Source: Desulfomicrobium sp. UBA5193 (GTDB lineage: Bacteria; Desulfobacterota; Desulfovibrionia; Desulfovibrionales; Desulfomicrobiaceae). Taken from it: a stretch of DNA of 64,000 nucleotides. The position numbers and the translations under genes were made by a program. The notes under the pieces are model-generated. The model ran no database searches. It had not been told where the DNA came from and worked only from the letters and a program-made list of their open reading frames with translations. Below, one piece after another: positions 1-8,949 of this stretch. The DNA is taken from assembly GCA_002412965.1 (NCBI GenBank), contig DHWB01000006.1, forward strand, positions 193,083-257,082, written 5' to 3'. Each line of letters opens with the position of its first letter. Position 1 is the stretch's first letter.

Positions 1-1
1 G

Positions 2-1957
2 GCGGCGACAAGGTCCGGACAGGATTTTTCCGGTCTTTTCTCGACGCATCTTGAACAGGCCGACGTGGCTTCGGCAGCGGACCGGATTGAGCAAAGTCCT
101 CCTGCGGCCATGCAGGACGTGGCTGAGGCTGATGTGCAGACTCAACCGGATCGGCAGGACGACGCGGTCGAAGACCGTGAGCGGCAGTCCGTCGGCGAGG
201 AAGAGTCTGACCTGAAAGCATCTGAAGCGCGCCATGATCGTGAGGCGGATGTTGACGAGGCGCAGGCGGCAAAAGCTGCCGTTCAGGAAGAATCCGTCGA
301 GCATCAGGAACATGATGGCCATTTTGATTCGGCCAGAGCTGACCAAGAGCCTGGCGAGGGAGATAAATCCATCGCGTCGGTGACGAAGGATGTGGACGAC
401 ACTGCCGTGACCGTGGCGACAGAGGTGCTGGCCGACGTTTCTGCAGCGGTAAAAGGTCAAGGCGAAGGGGCGGGCGAAGAGACGATCGCTGCCCGGATCG
501 AGGCTCTGCAGGAGCTCGTACACCAGTTTCAGCAAAGCGAGCCCTCAGCTCGGAGTGAGCTGGCTGTGGGTCTCGGCGCGCAGCTCAGGTCTTTGAAAGA
601 AGAGCTTGTCGCATGGCAGCAGCAGGAGAAACCGGAGCGCCGGAGTTCGGGGCAGAACGCCCTGGCTTCGTCCCGGTCTGTCTCCAAGGCGGTTCGGCAG
701 CTCGACGAGCTGGCTCAGCGCTTCGAGATGTCCGGCGCGAACAGGCAAGCTGCGCAGACGGGGCACCCTGAACGATCGCTATCCGCATCCGCGCAGGCTG
801 GAACGTCCGTAGCGATGCCCGGCAAGGCGCAGGCGCGAGCAGCGGCCGTCAACGCCGGAGCCGCGGGCGCGGTTGTGGCGGCGGCAGGGACGACTCTTGA
901 GCATCAAGCCCGGAGCACGGATTCCCGGCCCGCATCCGTGAAGCAGAAGGACGAGTTGCAAGCATCCCAGGTGCAAGCGCAGCCCGTGGCCCGTGGTGCC
1001 GAGAACAAGGAATCCATGTTGCGCAGTGCGGTGCACGTGGAGCCGGTCAGGAATTCCCCGCAGCCGGAAGGCTCTCCCCAGGAAGCAACTGCCGCTGGCA
1101 CGGAGATAGCGGCCCCCAGCCGTGAGAACGGTCGAATTTACGAGACAAGAGTGGCCTCGACGGCATCTGCAGGCCTCGCCGCAAGCATTGGCGGGAAGAA
1201 TTCCGTCCCGAAGGACAAGTCCGAGCAACAATTGCCGGAGCAGTTGGGATTGAACGCACAGGAGGATGCTCCGGCCAGGCGGGTGAGTCCGTCGTCCGCC
1301 GAGCGCAAGGGCGCTCAGAATCATCAGGATGCGCGGCAGGGCTTTTTTGGGGCTCATCAGCAGGACAAACCGTCTGTGTCCAAGGCGCAGGCTTCTGGGG
1401 GTGGAAAAATTGTCCTTGAAGGCGAATCCCTGACCGGGGCTGCCGTCCAGAATGCTCAGGCCCAGGTTCAGCAGCGCCTTAATTCTCCCGTAAGCGCACG
1501 TAATACCGAGGTTTACAAGCAGGTTGAGAGCGGGGCTTTCAAGAATCTGGGGCAGGGCGTCAAGCAACTGGTCATCCGGCTTGATCCCATGGAACTTGGG
1601 CAGGTGAGCGTCATTTTGCAAGTGCGGGGCAAGGAAGTGCAGGCCGTGCTGCGGGCCAGCAATCAGGAAACTTCCGTGGCGCTTAATGAACAATTGAGCC
1701 AGCTTCGGACCCAACTCGAAGCCCAGGGCCTCAAGGTCGGCAAGCTCGAAGTCCAGACGCAGCTGGCTGATGGGCAGGGTCAGTCGCAGTGGCAGGGCGC
1801 GGAAAGCCACAACCGCTACCAGGAAAATCGTGAATTCGCCTTGTCCGCCAAGCGTTGGCGCACTCTTGACCGGGTGAGCCCCGATTTGGTCCGGGATGTG
1901 CAAAATAGCCCGCAGAGGGAAAAACTTTCCCAAAGCGGCCTGGATATTTTTGCCTGA
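2..1957 (+). CDS. fliK: Flagellar hook-length control protein FliK (5' end outside window)
   Basis: The frame is open from base 2, so the gene starts upstream of the window; a GTG at 65 is probably internal because the preceding codons read like a FliK N-terminus. About 651 residues are visible. Residues up to about 500 are Ala/Gln/Glu-rich, low-complexity linker, as expected for a secreted molecular ruler. Residues about 510-600 form the conserved Flg_hook C-terminal domain, including VIRLDPMELGQVSV, which in the family switches export specificity once the hook is complete. It lies 12 bases before flgD, the hook cap gene, in the same operon. Function is established for the family; the identification rests on the C-terminal domain and the neighbours. 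Confidence 0.9.
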   Translation, partial: AATRSGQDFSGLFSTHLEQADVASAADRIEQSPPAAMQDVAEADVQTQPDRQDDAVEDRERQSVGEEESDLKASEARHDREADVDEAQAAKAAVQEESVEHQEHDGHFDSARADQEPGEGDKSIASVTKDVDDTAVTVATEVLADVSAAVKGQGEGAGEETIAARIEALQELVHQFQQSEPSARSELAVGLGAQLRSLKEELVAWQQQEKPERRSSGQNALASSRSVSKAVRQLDELAQRFEMSGANRQAAQTGHPERSLSASAQAGTSVAMPGKAQARAAAVNAGAAGAVVAAAGTTLEHQARSTDSRPASVKQKDELQASQVQAQPVARGAENKESMLRSAVHVEPVRNSPQPEGSPQEATAAGTEIAAPSRENGRIYETRVASTASAGLAASIGGKNSVPKDKSEQQLPEQLGLNAQEDAPARRVSPSSAERKGAQNHQDARQGFFGAHQQDKPSVSKAQASGGGKIVLEGESLTGAAVQNAQAQVQQRLNSPVSARNTEVYKQVESGAFKNLGQGVKQLVIRLDPMELGQVSVILQVRGKEVQAVLRASNQETSVALNEQLSQLRTQLEAQGLKVGKLEVQTQLADGQGQSQWQGAESHNRYQENREFALSAKRWRTLDRVSPDLVRDVQNSPQREKLSQSGLDIFA

Positions 1958-1969
1958 AAGGAGAGAGTC

Positions 1970-2647
1970 ATGATCGAGCAGATTTTGCAGCAACAAGGCG
2001 GTTTCTACGGTGCGGACAAGGCAGCCAAAAACGATGTCCTGGGCAAGGATGCCTTTTTGAAGCTGCTCGTGACCCAGTTGCAGAATCAGGATCCTCTGAA
2101 TCCTCTTGATGACAAGGAATTCATTGCTCAGCTGGCGCAGTTCTCGAGCCTCGAGCAGATGACCAATATTTCATCAGGTATCACCTCGCTGACCGAAAAG
2201 ACGGGACAGCAGGACATGCTCAGCGCCGTCAATTACATCGGCAAGGAAGTCACCGCCGAGGGCAGTGAGATGACCAAGGGCGAAAATTACGTCACTCCGG
2301 TTTATTTCACCCTGAGCGGCGCGGCGGCACAAGTGTTCGCCAATGTTTACGATGCCAACAACAACCTCGTGCGCACCGAGAAGTTCACCTCCATGCAGGC
2401 CGGAGAGTTCGCGTTCAACTGGGATGGCAAGGACTACAACGGAAATGCGGTCGGCAGTGGGCAGTACAACGTGTACTTCGCGGCGGAAAGTCCGACCGGC
2501 GCGGCAGTGCTGGTGGATACGGAAGTCAGCGGGACAGTTACGGCATTGGAGCAGGGCGATGGGGAAACCTACTTCCGTCTGAGCGACGGCCGCAAGATCA
2601 GCTTCAGCGATATCAAAAAGGTCGTTCAGCCGACCTCGATAGAATAA
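1970..2647 (+). CDS. flgD: Flagellar hook assembly (cap) protein FlgD
   Basis: A protein of 225 residues, usual for FlgD. The conserved N-terminal segment at about residues 27-50 contains LLVTQLQNQDPLNPLDD, the family signature. The middle (about 105-180) resembles the FlgD Ig-like domain with FAFNWDGKDYNGN, and a tudor-like tail follows. FlgD caps the growing hook and lets FlgE subunits add beneath it. A clear Shine-Dalgarno (AAAGGAGAG) precedes the ATG. It sits between fliK and flgE, the common hook operon order. Confidence 0.95.
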   Translation: MIEQILQQQGGFYGADKAAKNDVLGKDAFLKLLVTQLQNQDPLNPLDDKEFIAQLAQFSSLEQMTNISSGITSLTEKTGQQDMLSAVNYIGKEVTAEGSEMTKGENYVTPVYFTLSGAAAQVFANVYDANNNLVRTEKFTSMQAGEFAFNWDGKDYNGNAVGSGQYNVYFAAESPTGAAVLVDTEVSGTVTALEQGDGETYFRLSDGRKISFSDIKKVVQPTSIE

Positions 2648-2687
2648 ACGGAATTTTTCGTCACTGCGGTGATAAAAGGGGGTAGTT

Positions 2688-4373
2688 ATGGGTTTGTCAG
2701 CATCAATGTACTCCGGAACCAGCGGTCTCAAGGCTCATGGCGAGGATATGACCGTCATCGGCAACAACATCTCCAACGTGTCCACCATCGGGTACAAGGC
2801 CTCGCGCATGTATTTCGAGGACGCATTGAGCCAGCAGATCACCACGGCTTCCGGTGGAGGTCAGGTAGGACGCGGTGTCTCCGTTGGCGCGGTCATGGGT
2901 GACTTTTCCCAGGGTTCCCTGGAGAGCACGACGGAAGCCACGGACCTGGCCATTGGAGGCAACGGATTTTTCATGGTCTCCCCCGCCGGCCAGGAGCTCA
3001 ACTACTATACGCGGGCCGGAAATTTCCGCTTCGATGAGGACGGCTTCCTTGTGGATCCGCACGGTTACCGGCTGCAGGGCTGGGAAGTGCAGCAGCGTGA
3101 CACAAGTGCTGCCGCTAGCGGGGATACAACGGCGACATCACAGACCGGGGTGCAGATATTGGGCGTGCCGCAAGACATAAAACTGGAAAATTTTCAGTCT
3201 CCGCCCCAGGCCACGAGCCGGCTGGACCTCATCGTCAACGTGGATTCCGCATCCGAAGACAAGACGGTAAGCGACACCTCGCCGTTTACTGCGATGTTCG
3301 ACAAGTATGATGCAACACAGGACATCCCCATTGGTGAGGCGAATTATGCATATCAGACAACGATAAAGGTTTATGATGAGAATGGTTCATCACACAGTTT
3401 GACTGTGTATATGGATCCGGTTTCAAATGATGAAGTCACCGATGTTGCTGGTGGAAAGAAATATTGGGAATATATCGTTACCGTGCCCAAGACGGATGAT
3501 AATCGCGAGTTCATGGATGACACAAAAGAAACACGCGGGATTTTAATGACAGGGACATTGACCTTTAACGCTTCCGGACAGTTGGAAAATATGTCCGGGT
3601 TTACTGTCAACGATCCTGCTGCGGATCCTGACGTCAAGGCCTCTTGGGTGCCAGCCAACTTTTCTCAAAACGGATACCCGATTTTCACGGCGAACTTTCT
3701 GGGTACGGAAGATGGCAGTACAACGGGGTCCGGAGTTTTAGCGGACAGCGTGAATACAAAGAATATTGAACTGAACTTTGGAGTGCGCAACAAGACGACG
3801 ACGTGGGATCCGGGACCGGTAACACAGACTCCCGTTCCTACAGTCACAGGTCAGGCCACTCTCGCCGGATTGTCGGCCATTGACACGACAGGCTTGTTGG
3901 CTTCGGAGCTTGGGACAATAAACGGGATGGATGCCACGGAAATCAGCGCGCTTTCCTCGACCAACTTCAGCACCGGATCCACGACAATTTTCCAGGCTCA
4001 GGACGGATACACCGCCGGATTTTTGCAGAATATCTCGGTTGACCGGGACGGAGTCATCACCGGCCGATACTCCAACGGGCAGGTCCTGCAGCTCTTTGCG
4101 GTGACGCTGGCCACGTTCAACAACAACTACGCGCTCTACCGCGAGGGCGGAAACCTCTTCTCCGAAACCCGCTCCTCCGGGCCGCCCATCACCGGTCTGG
4201 CCAACACCGGCGGCAAGGGAAGCATCGCCTCCAATTCCCTGGAACAGTCCAATGTCGATTTGGCCACGGAATTCGTCAAGATGATCACCACGGAGAAAGG
4301 CTTTCAGGCCAACTCCAAGACCATCACCACCGTTGATCAGATGCTTTCCGTGCTTATTCAGCTCAAGCGATAA
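2688..4373 (+). CDS. flgE: Flagellar hook protein FlgE
   Basis: A protein of 561 residues, longer than the enteric FlgE (about 400), with the extra length in the central surface domains. The N-terminus contains NNISNVSTIGYKASR, the rod/hook/filament N-terminal motif, and the C-terminus ends with the matching helix (NSLEQSNVDLATEFVKMI, then VDQMLSVLIQLKR). These two termini form the inner core of the hook. It follows flgD by 40 bases with its own Shine-Dalgarno (AAGGGGG). A hairpin terminator lies just after the stop. The large variable middle is typical of Desulfovibrionales hooks. Confidence 0.95.
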   Translation: MGLSASMYSGTSGLKAHGEDMTVIGNNISNVSTIGYKASRMYFEDALSQQITTASGGGQVGRGVSVGAVMGDFSQGSLESTTEATDLAIGGNGFFMVSPAGQELNYYTRAGNFRFDEDGFLVDPHGYRLQGWEVQQRDTSAAASGDTTATSQTGVQILGVPQDIKLENFQSPPQATSRLDLIVNVDSASEDKTVSDTSPFTAMFDKYDATQDIPIGEANYAYQTTIKVYDENGSSHSLTVYMDPVSNDEVTDVAGGKKYWEYIVTVPKTDDNREFMDDTKETRGILMTGTLTFNASGQLENMSGFTVNDPAADPDVKASWVPANFSQNGYPIFTANFLGTEDGSTTGSGVLADSVNTKNIELNFGVRNKTTTWDPGPVTQTPVPTVTGQATLAGLSAIDTTGLLASELGTINGMDATEISALSSTNFSTGSTTIFQAQDGYTAGFLQNISVDRDGVITGRYSNGQVLQLFAVTLATFNNNYALYREGGNLFSETRSSGPPITGLANTGGKGSIASNSLEQSNVDLATEFVKMITTEKGFQANSKTITTVDQMLSVLIQLKR

Positions 4374-4396
4374 GCCCTGTTTTCGGCCAAGACAAA

Positions 4397-4429
4397 AAGC
4401 CCGCGCTGTAAAGAGCAGCGCGGGCTTTG
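4397..4429. terminator. Bidirectional terminator between flgE and flaG
   Basis: Perfect 13-bp stem (AAAGCCCGCGCTG, positions 4397-4409 and 4417-4429) with a 7-base loop. T-rich sequence lies beyond the stem in both directions. It separates two convergent genes. Confidence 0.85.
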
Positions 4430-4454
4430 CTTGTTTTCTCGTCCGGAAAGGAAG

Positions 4455-4838
4455 TTACAGGGCCTTGTTCAGAAACAGCCCGACCATGTTTTCAATGGAA
4501 GCGGCCAGATCAAGCATTTCATCCCCCGGAATCTTGCGGATCAGCTTGTCGGTTTCCGGATCGCGCACTTCAACCTGCACGATGTCCGTCCGCTCATCGA
4601 CGCTGAATTTCAAATTCACTCCCAGCGAAGACATGTAGGAATCGACGGCTTCGGTCAGGTTCTGCAGCTTCTGCAAGGAAATTTCTTCCGAGTCGTCAGA
4701 TTTAGCTTGGGAGCGTTGACTCTGGCCCAGGCTGAATTCCGTCCGTTCGCCGCTTTCCAGACTGGACCGCTGCTGCCCGGCTTGTTCCACCGGCGCCAGC
4801 AGCTCTTGGGGCTCATAGGCTAGCGAGGTTATTTTCAT
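4455..4838 (-). CDS. flaG: FlaG family flagellar protein
   Basis: A protein of 127 residues. The C-terminal 75 residues match the FlaG domain: FSVDERTDIVQVEVRD followed by KLIRKIPGDEMLDLAASI. The N-terminal 50 residues are polar and low-complexity. FlaG proteins influence filament length in several polarly flagellated bacteria; the exact role here is not visible. The gene is convergent with flgE and divergent from the flagellin gene. A sigma-28-like promoter lies just upstream at 4875-4902, which fits a late flagellar gene. Confidence 0.85.
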   Translation of the reverse strand: MKITSLAYEPQELLAPVEQAGQQRSSLESGERTEFSLGQSQRSQAKSDDSEEISLQKLQNLTEAVDSYMSSLGVNLKFSVDERTDIVQVEVRDPETDKLIRKIPGDEMLDLAASIENMVGLFLNKAL

Positions 4839-4874
4839 GGCCGAGGCCTCCTCTTAAATAGTTGTACATCAGTA

Positions 4875-4902
4875 TTATCGTCCTGGCGGGGGAAAAACTT
4901 TA
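4875..4902 (-). promoter_or_regulatory. Sigma-28 (FliA)-like promoter of flaG
   Basis: On the minus strand TAAAGTTT (8 of 8 to the -35 consensus) is followed after 12 bases by GACGATAA (7 of 8 to GCCGATAA). The spacer is one base longer than the enteric consensus. The element ends 36 bases before the flaG start. Confidence 0.6.
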
Positions 4903-4987
4903 GGAGGAGAGGCAATTTTGACCTCTTGAGCAGGTCTGTATGGAATAATAAGTTATAATATGCTGATAATTATTGATAAATTTGAAT

Positions 4988-5003
4988 TGGCATTTGACAT
5001 GCA
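4988..5003 (+). promoter_or_regulatory. Sigma-54-like -24/-12 promoter of the flagellin gene
   Basis: TGGCATTTGACATGCA places GG and GC 12 bases apart as in the sigma-54 consensus TGGCAC-N5-TTGCA; the only deviation in the -12 box is ATGC for TTGC. It would give a leader of about 25 bases with one strong Shine-Dalgarno. No good sigma-28 match was found here. Confidence 0.5.
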
Positions 5004-5038
5004 TTGCCGCGTGTATAACTGCATAAGGAGGTTCTCTC

Positions 5039-5965
5039 ATGTCTTTGGTCATAAACCACAATTTGATGGCAATGAACGCCGCCAGGAATTTGTCCACGTC
5101 CTATAGCAATCTTTCAACTTCGACTCGGCGTCTTTCCTCCGGATTGCGCGTGGGCACGGCCGCGGATGATGCGGCAGGCCTGGCCATCCGTGAGTTGATG
5201 CGTGCCGACATAGCATCCCTCAACCAGGGCATGCGCAACGCAAACGACGCGATCTCCATGATTCAGACCGCCGATGGGGCTCTGCAGGTTATCGATGAAA
5301 AATTGATCCGCATGAAAGAGCTGGCCACGCAGGCTGCCACCGGCACCTACGGTTCGGATCAGCGTCTGATCATTGACTCCGAGTACCAGGCCATGGCCTC
5401 GGAAATAACCCGAATCGCCAACGCGACAGATTTCAACGGAATTTATCTGCTGAACGGCAACCTCTCTTCGTCGTATCAGAACGCGGCGGAATGGGGACGG
5501 GATCACTCCGGCGCAGCCTTGCAGGCCACCGGCGCCCTCAAGATCCATTTCGGAACAGGCAACGACAGCAGCGAGGACTACTACTACATTGCCATCGGCA
5601 ATTCCACGGCTTCGGCCTTGGGTTTGGGCAACCAGTCCGATCGAAGCATCTCTAGTGGAGGTTTCAGTATCTCCACCCAGCAGGCGGCTCAGCAGTCTCT
5701 GGATGCGATCAACCAGGCGATCATCTCCAAGGATAAGATCCGGGCCAGCTTGGGTGCGTTGCAGAACCGGCTGGAGAACACGATCACCAACCTGAGCATC
5801 CAGGCCGAAAATCTTCAGGCTGCCGAATCGCGGGTTTCCGATGTCGACGTCGCCTCGGAAATGACGGAATTCGTGCGTAACCAGATCCTGACCCAGTCTG
5901 CCGTAGCCATGCTGGCCCAGGCCAATCAGCTGCCGCAGATGGCCATGCAGCTCATGCAGGGTTAG
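5039..5965 (+). CDS. fliC: Flagellin
   Basis: A protein of 308 residues, a compact flagellin. The N-terminal D0/D1 region starts MSLVINHNLMAMNAAR and contains LSSGLRVGTAADDAAGLAI. The C-terminal region contains LQAAESRVSDVDVASEM and ends with LPQMAMQLMQG; both halves pack as coiled helices in the filament core. Only about 100 residues lie between them, so the surface domain is small. A strong Shine-Dalgarno (AAGGAGG) overlaps a GGA motif that CsrA could bind; csrA and fliW are encoded further along. The gene is monocistronic, ended by a hairpin terminator. Confidence 0.95.
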   Translation: MSLVINHNLMAMNAARNLSTSYSNLSTSTRRLSSGLRVGTAADDAAGLAIRELMRADIASLNQGMRNANDAISMIQTADGALQVIDEKLIRMKELATQAATGTYGSDQRLIIDSEYQAMASEITRIANATDFNGIYLLNGNLSSSYQNAAEWGRDHSGAALQATGALKIHFGTGNDSSEDYYYIAIGNSTASALGLGNQSDRSISSGGFSISTQQAAQQSLDAINQAIISKDKIRASLGALQNRLENTITNLSIQAENLQAAESRVSDVDVASEMTEFVRNQILTQSAVAMLAQANQLPQMAMQLMQG

Positions 5966-6000
5966 TGACGGGTTTACTGGCAGAGGCGATGATCAAAGAC

Positions 6001-6030
6001 AAAGCCGGGGTGTTTCACTCCGGCTTTTTC
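6001..6030. terminator. Terminator after flagellin, convergent with rnc
   Basis: Stem of 12 bp with one G-T pair (6001-6012 with 6016-6027), a 3-base loop, then TTTTTC on the plus strand. Confidence 0.8.
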
Positions 6031-6062
6031 GCGTCTGGATGCGGGTTTGTCGCAGGGCGTTG

Positions 6063-6791
6063 CTAGGATTCGGGTTGGAACAGCTCCGGGTGGCGTGACT
6101 TGATCAGCCGCAGAGCCTCTTCGGCCGCGCCCTGCTCGGCCCTGCGCATGCTGCTTTCTTCCCATTGGACCTGTATGTTGTCCGGCAGGGTGACGATGAC
6201 GGTGTACAGCTTGGCATGTTCCGGGCCATGGCTGCTGCCGAGGGCGTAGGATGGCCGGGCTTTCCAGATACGCTGGGTGGCCTCCTGGAGCAAGCTCTTG
6301 AAATCTTTGGGGCGGAAGGTTTCCGGAGGGCTTGGCCACAGCCCTTCGAACAAAAAATTGACACAGGTTCGCGCCGGGTCCAATCCGCCATCAAGATAGA
6401 TCGCTCCAAGCACCGCTTCCATCGCATCGCTCAGTACGGAATTTTTTTCTCTCCCGCCCTGAACTTCCTCGCCCTTGCCGAGGAGTATGCACTCGCCCAG
6501 TCCGATTCGTTTTGCCACCTGCGCCAGGGCCGCCTCTCTGACCATCGCGGACCGCATTTTGGTGAGATGCCCCTCCTGCGCCTCTGGGAATTTCTGAAAT
6601 AATTCGTGGGATACGGCCAATTCCAGGACCGCATCGCCCAAGAATTCCAGTCGCTCATTATGTAGGCATCCCTTTTCATTGGCATGGGATGTATGTGTGA
6701 GCGCTTGGATTAAAAGCTTGACTTGCTTGAATTCATAATGGATTTTAGACTGCAGTGCCTGCAATGCATCCAACGGAATTTCCAGAGACAT
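6063..6791 (-). CDS. rnc: Ribonuclease III
   Basis: A protein of 242 residues, normal for RNase III. The catalytic domain carries the signature NERLEFLGDAVLELAVSHEL near residues 40-60 and the second acidic site DAMEAVLGAIYLDGG near 115-130. The last 75 residues form a double-stranded RNA-binding domain (DFKSLLQEATQ... AEQGAAEEAL). It cleaves double-stranded RNA in rRNA precursors and some mRNAs. The start at 6791 is chosen because it has a GGAGAA ribosome site; a longer frame to 6902 would run into the neighbour. The start codon is only 11 bases from that of the divergent acyl-CoA synthetase gene. Confidence 0.95.
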   Translation of the reverse strand: MSLEIPLDALQALQSKIHYEFKQVKLLIQALTHTSHANEKGCLHNERLEFLGDAVLELAVSHELFQKFPEAQEGHLTKMRSAMVREAALAQVAKRIGLGECILLGKGEEVQGGREKNSVLSDAMEAVLGAIYLDGGLDPARTCVNFLFEGLWPSPPETFRPKDFKSLLQEATQRIWKARPSYALGSSHGPEHAKLYTVIVTLPDNIQVQWEESSMRRAEQGAAEEALRLIKSRHPELFQPES

Positions 6792-6802
6792 TAAGGTTCT
6801 CC

Positions 6803-8896
6803 ATGAGAGACGTTTATCTTCACGCCCTCTTTTCTCCCAACGCCATCGCTGTTGTCGGATCTTTCGACAGCGCAGGAGCCACGGCCCGTGTGATTTTGTC
6901 AAATCTCGAAGGCTGGGGGTATCAGGGGAGGATTGTGGCCGTCAATTGGACTGGCCAGCCTCCGTCCCAGGATCTACAGGAAATGGAAGGCGTTGATCTG
7001 GCCGTGGTTTGTCTGGCTCCCGAGCTTGTCCTTGATGCCCTGGAGATGATCGCCGACAAGGGAGTCAAGGCAGTCATCGTCACCTCCGCCGGATTTCGCG
7101 AGATCGGTGGCCGAGGCTACTATCTCGAAGAATCAATCATCCACCTGGCGGAACGAAGGAATCTGACTCTGCTGGGGCCCAATTGCCTTGGCGTTGCCTC
7201 CTGGGATGACCGGCTCAACGCTTCGCTCATTTCGCGCCTGCCCGGACAAGGCAACATCGCCTTTTTTTCGCCCTCGGGTTCCATGTGCAACGCCATTCTG
7301 GATTGGGCCGCGAGCGAGGAGATCGGATTTTCCAAATTCGCAAGCCTCGGAAACCGCGCGGTCATCGACGAGGCGTCCATGCTCCAGTTCCTGGCCGAAG
7401 ACCCGCAAACCCACGTCATCATAGGCTATCTGGAAGGAATGAACAATGGTCGGCGTTTTGCGCGCATCAGCCAGACCATCACCCGCGAAAAACCGGTCAT
7501 CATGCTGCAGGCCGGTATGACAGAGCATGGGCAAAAGGCAATTTCTTCCCATGTCGGAGCCCTGACCGGCTCCGAGCGTGCCTACCAGACAGCCCTCAAG
7601 CAGGCGGGCATCATTCAGGTCGATAATCTTTCCACACTTTTTGATCTGGCGCGCATGTTCGGCACCCAGCCGCTGCCCAAGGGACCAAACCTCGCCATCG
7701 TCACCAATTCCGGAGGGGCGGGAATCCTGGCCGCCGACGGCATGGCCGGAACCAGCCTCAACCTCCCCCGTCTTGGCCGGGAGACGATCGCCCGCCTGTC
7801 TGAAATTCTGCCCCGGCATGCCCAGACCTGCAATCCCGTGGACATCGGCATGGAAGCCACTCCGGTTCAGTATGCCCAGGCCGTGGAAGACGTCTTGAAG
7901 GACCGGCAGATCCACATGGCCCTTGTGGTCATTGCCCCTGGTCTTGGCGTGGACTTGCCGGCCATCGTGCGCGAACTGGTGGCGCTGCCCAAGATTGACG
8001 GGCAGGCCATCGCGGTCTGCCTCATCGGTCAGGAAGGGGTGCTGGAAGAGAAGCGTTTTCTGCAGAGTCACGGCCTGCCCTGCTATTCCAACCCCAAGGC
8101 GGCGCTCGGGAGCCTTGAGGCCATGATCCGCTATGCGCAATGGAAGACCAAGTCCTATCCGGTAGAGGTCTGCTATCGTCGTGATAAGGCCAAGGCCGAG
8201 CGTTTTCTTCAGGATTGTCTGGAAGTGGGCAAAACCGAACTGTTCGGCTTTGAGGTGCAGCCGTTGCTGATGGCTTACGAGCTGCAGTTTCCGCGCACCG
8301 AGCTTGCCCGGACCAGCAAGAGTGCGGTCAAGATCGCCAAGCGCTTGGCGTGTTCCGTGGCTCTGAAGATTGCCTCTCCGCATATCGAATACAAGAGCGA
8401 CGTCGGTGGGGTCGAGGTCAACCTGCAGACCTCAGAAGAGGTGCGTCACGGCTTTGTGCAGTTGACTTCAAGAGTTCAGCGCCTGCGCAGTGAAGCCTTT
8501 CTGTCGGGGTGTCTGGTTCAGGAGATGATCCTGGGTAAGCCGACGGAGGTCTGCATCCGGGTCCAGCGTGATCCGAAATTCGGGCCTCTGATTCGCTTTG
8601 GGCTGTCCGGAAGCCAGGCCGAGATTTTCCAGGACTATTCCTTGCGTCTTGCCCCCCTGTCCCTGGAGGATGCCTCCGGGATGATGCGCGAGCTGAAGGT
8701 CTTTTCCCTGCTCAAGCGCGAGCGTGGTCGTGATGCGCTGGACTTGCGGGCGCTTGAAGATGTACTCTTGACGGTGTCGCAGATGACCTTGGATTTTCCT
8801 GAGATTTACGCATTGGAATTTGACCCGGTTCTGGTAACGTCTCGTGGGGCATGGGTTGCCGGGGCGAGGATGTCTCTTTTTCCTCAGTACGAGTAG
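6803..8896 (+). CDS. ADP-forming acetate/acyl-CoA synthetase (fused alpha-beta)
   Basis: A protein of 697 residues with the NDP-forming acyl-CoA synthetase layout: CoA-binding domain (SPNAIAVVG near residue 10), two succinyl-CoA-ligase-like domains with SSHVGALTGSERAYQ near 250 holding the phosphorylated His, and a C-terminal ATP-grasp half (KIASPHIEYKSDVGGVEVNL). The family interconverts acyl-CoA, ADP and phosphate with acid, CoA and ATP. An earlier ATG at 6755 would overlap rnc, so 6803 is preferred. A DRTGG-domain protein follows 53 bases later. Substrate cannot be read from the sequence; acetate is a reasonable inference in a sulfate reducer that oxidises organic acids incompletely. Confidence 0.85.
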   Translation: MRDVYLHALFSPNAIAVVGSFDSAGATARVILSNLEGWGYQGRIVAVNWTGQPPSQDLQEMEGVDLAVVCLAPELVLDALEMIADKGVKAVIVTSAGFREIGGRGYYLEESIIHLAERRNLTLLGPNCLGVASWDDRLNASLISRLPGQGNIAFFSPSGSMCNAILDWAASEEIGFSKFASLGNRAVIDEASMLQFLAEDPQTHVIIGYLEGMNNGRRFARISQTITREKPVIMLQAGMTEHGQKAISSHVGALTGSERAYQTALKQAGIIQVDNLSTLFDLARMFGTQPLPKGPNLAIVTNSGGAGILAADGMAGTSLNLPRLGRETIARLSEILPRHAQTCNPVDIGMEATPVQYAQAVEDVLKDRQIHMALVVIAPGLGVDLPAIVRELVALPKIDGQAIAVCLIGQEGVLEEKRFLQSHGLPCYSNPKAALGSLEAMIRYAQWKTKSYPVEVCYRRDKAKAERFLQDCLEVGKTELFGFEVQPLLMAYELQFPRTELARTSKSAVKIAKRLACSVALKIASPHIEYKSDVGGVEVNLQTSEEVRHGFVQLTSRVQRLRSEAFLSGCLVQEMILGKPTEVCIRVQRDPKFGPLIRFGLSGSQAEIFQDYSLRLAPLSLEDASGMMRELKVFSLLKRERGRDALDLRALEDVLLTVSQMTLDFPEIYALEFDPVLVTSRGAWVAGARMSLFPQYE

Positions 8897-8949
8897 GGCG
8901 TGGTCGACAACATGGTGCCAGAATATCGCAGTCCTGATCAGGAGGGAGT

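Noticed and set aside
4995..5020. A TTGACA and TATAAC pair before the flagellin gene as a sigma-70 promoter
   Set aside because: The spacer is only about 14 bases, too short; the sigma-54-like element in the same place fits better.
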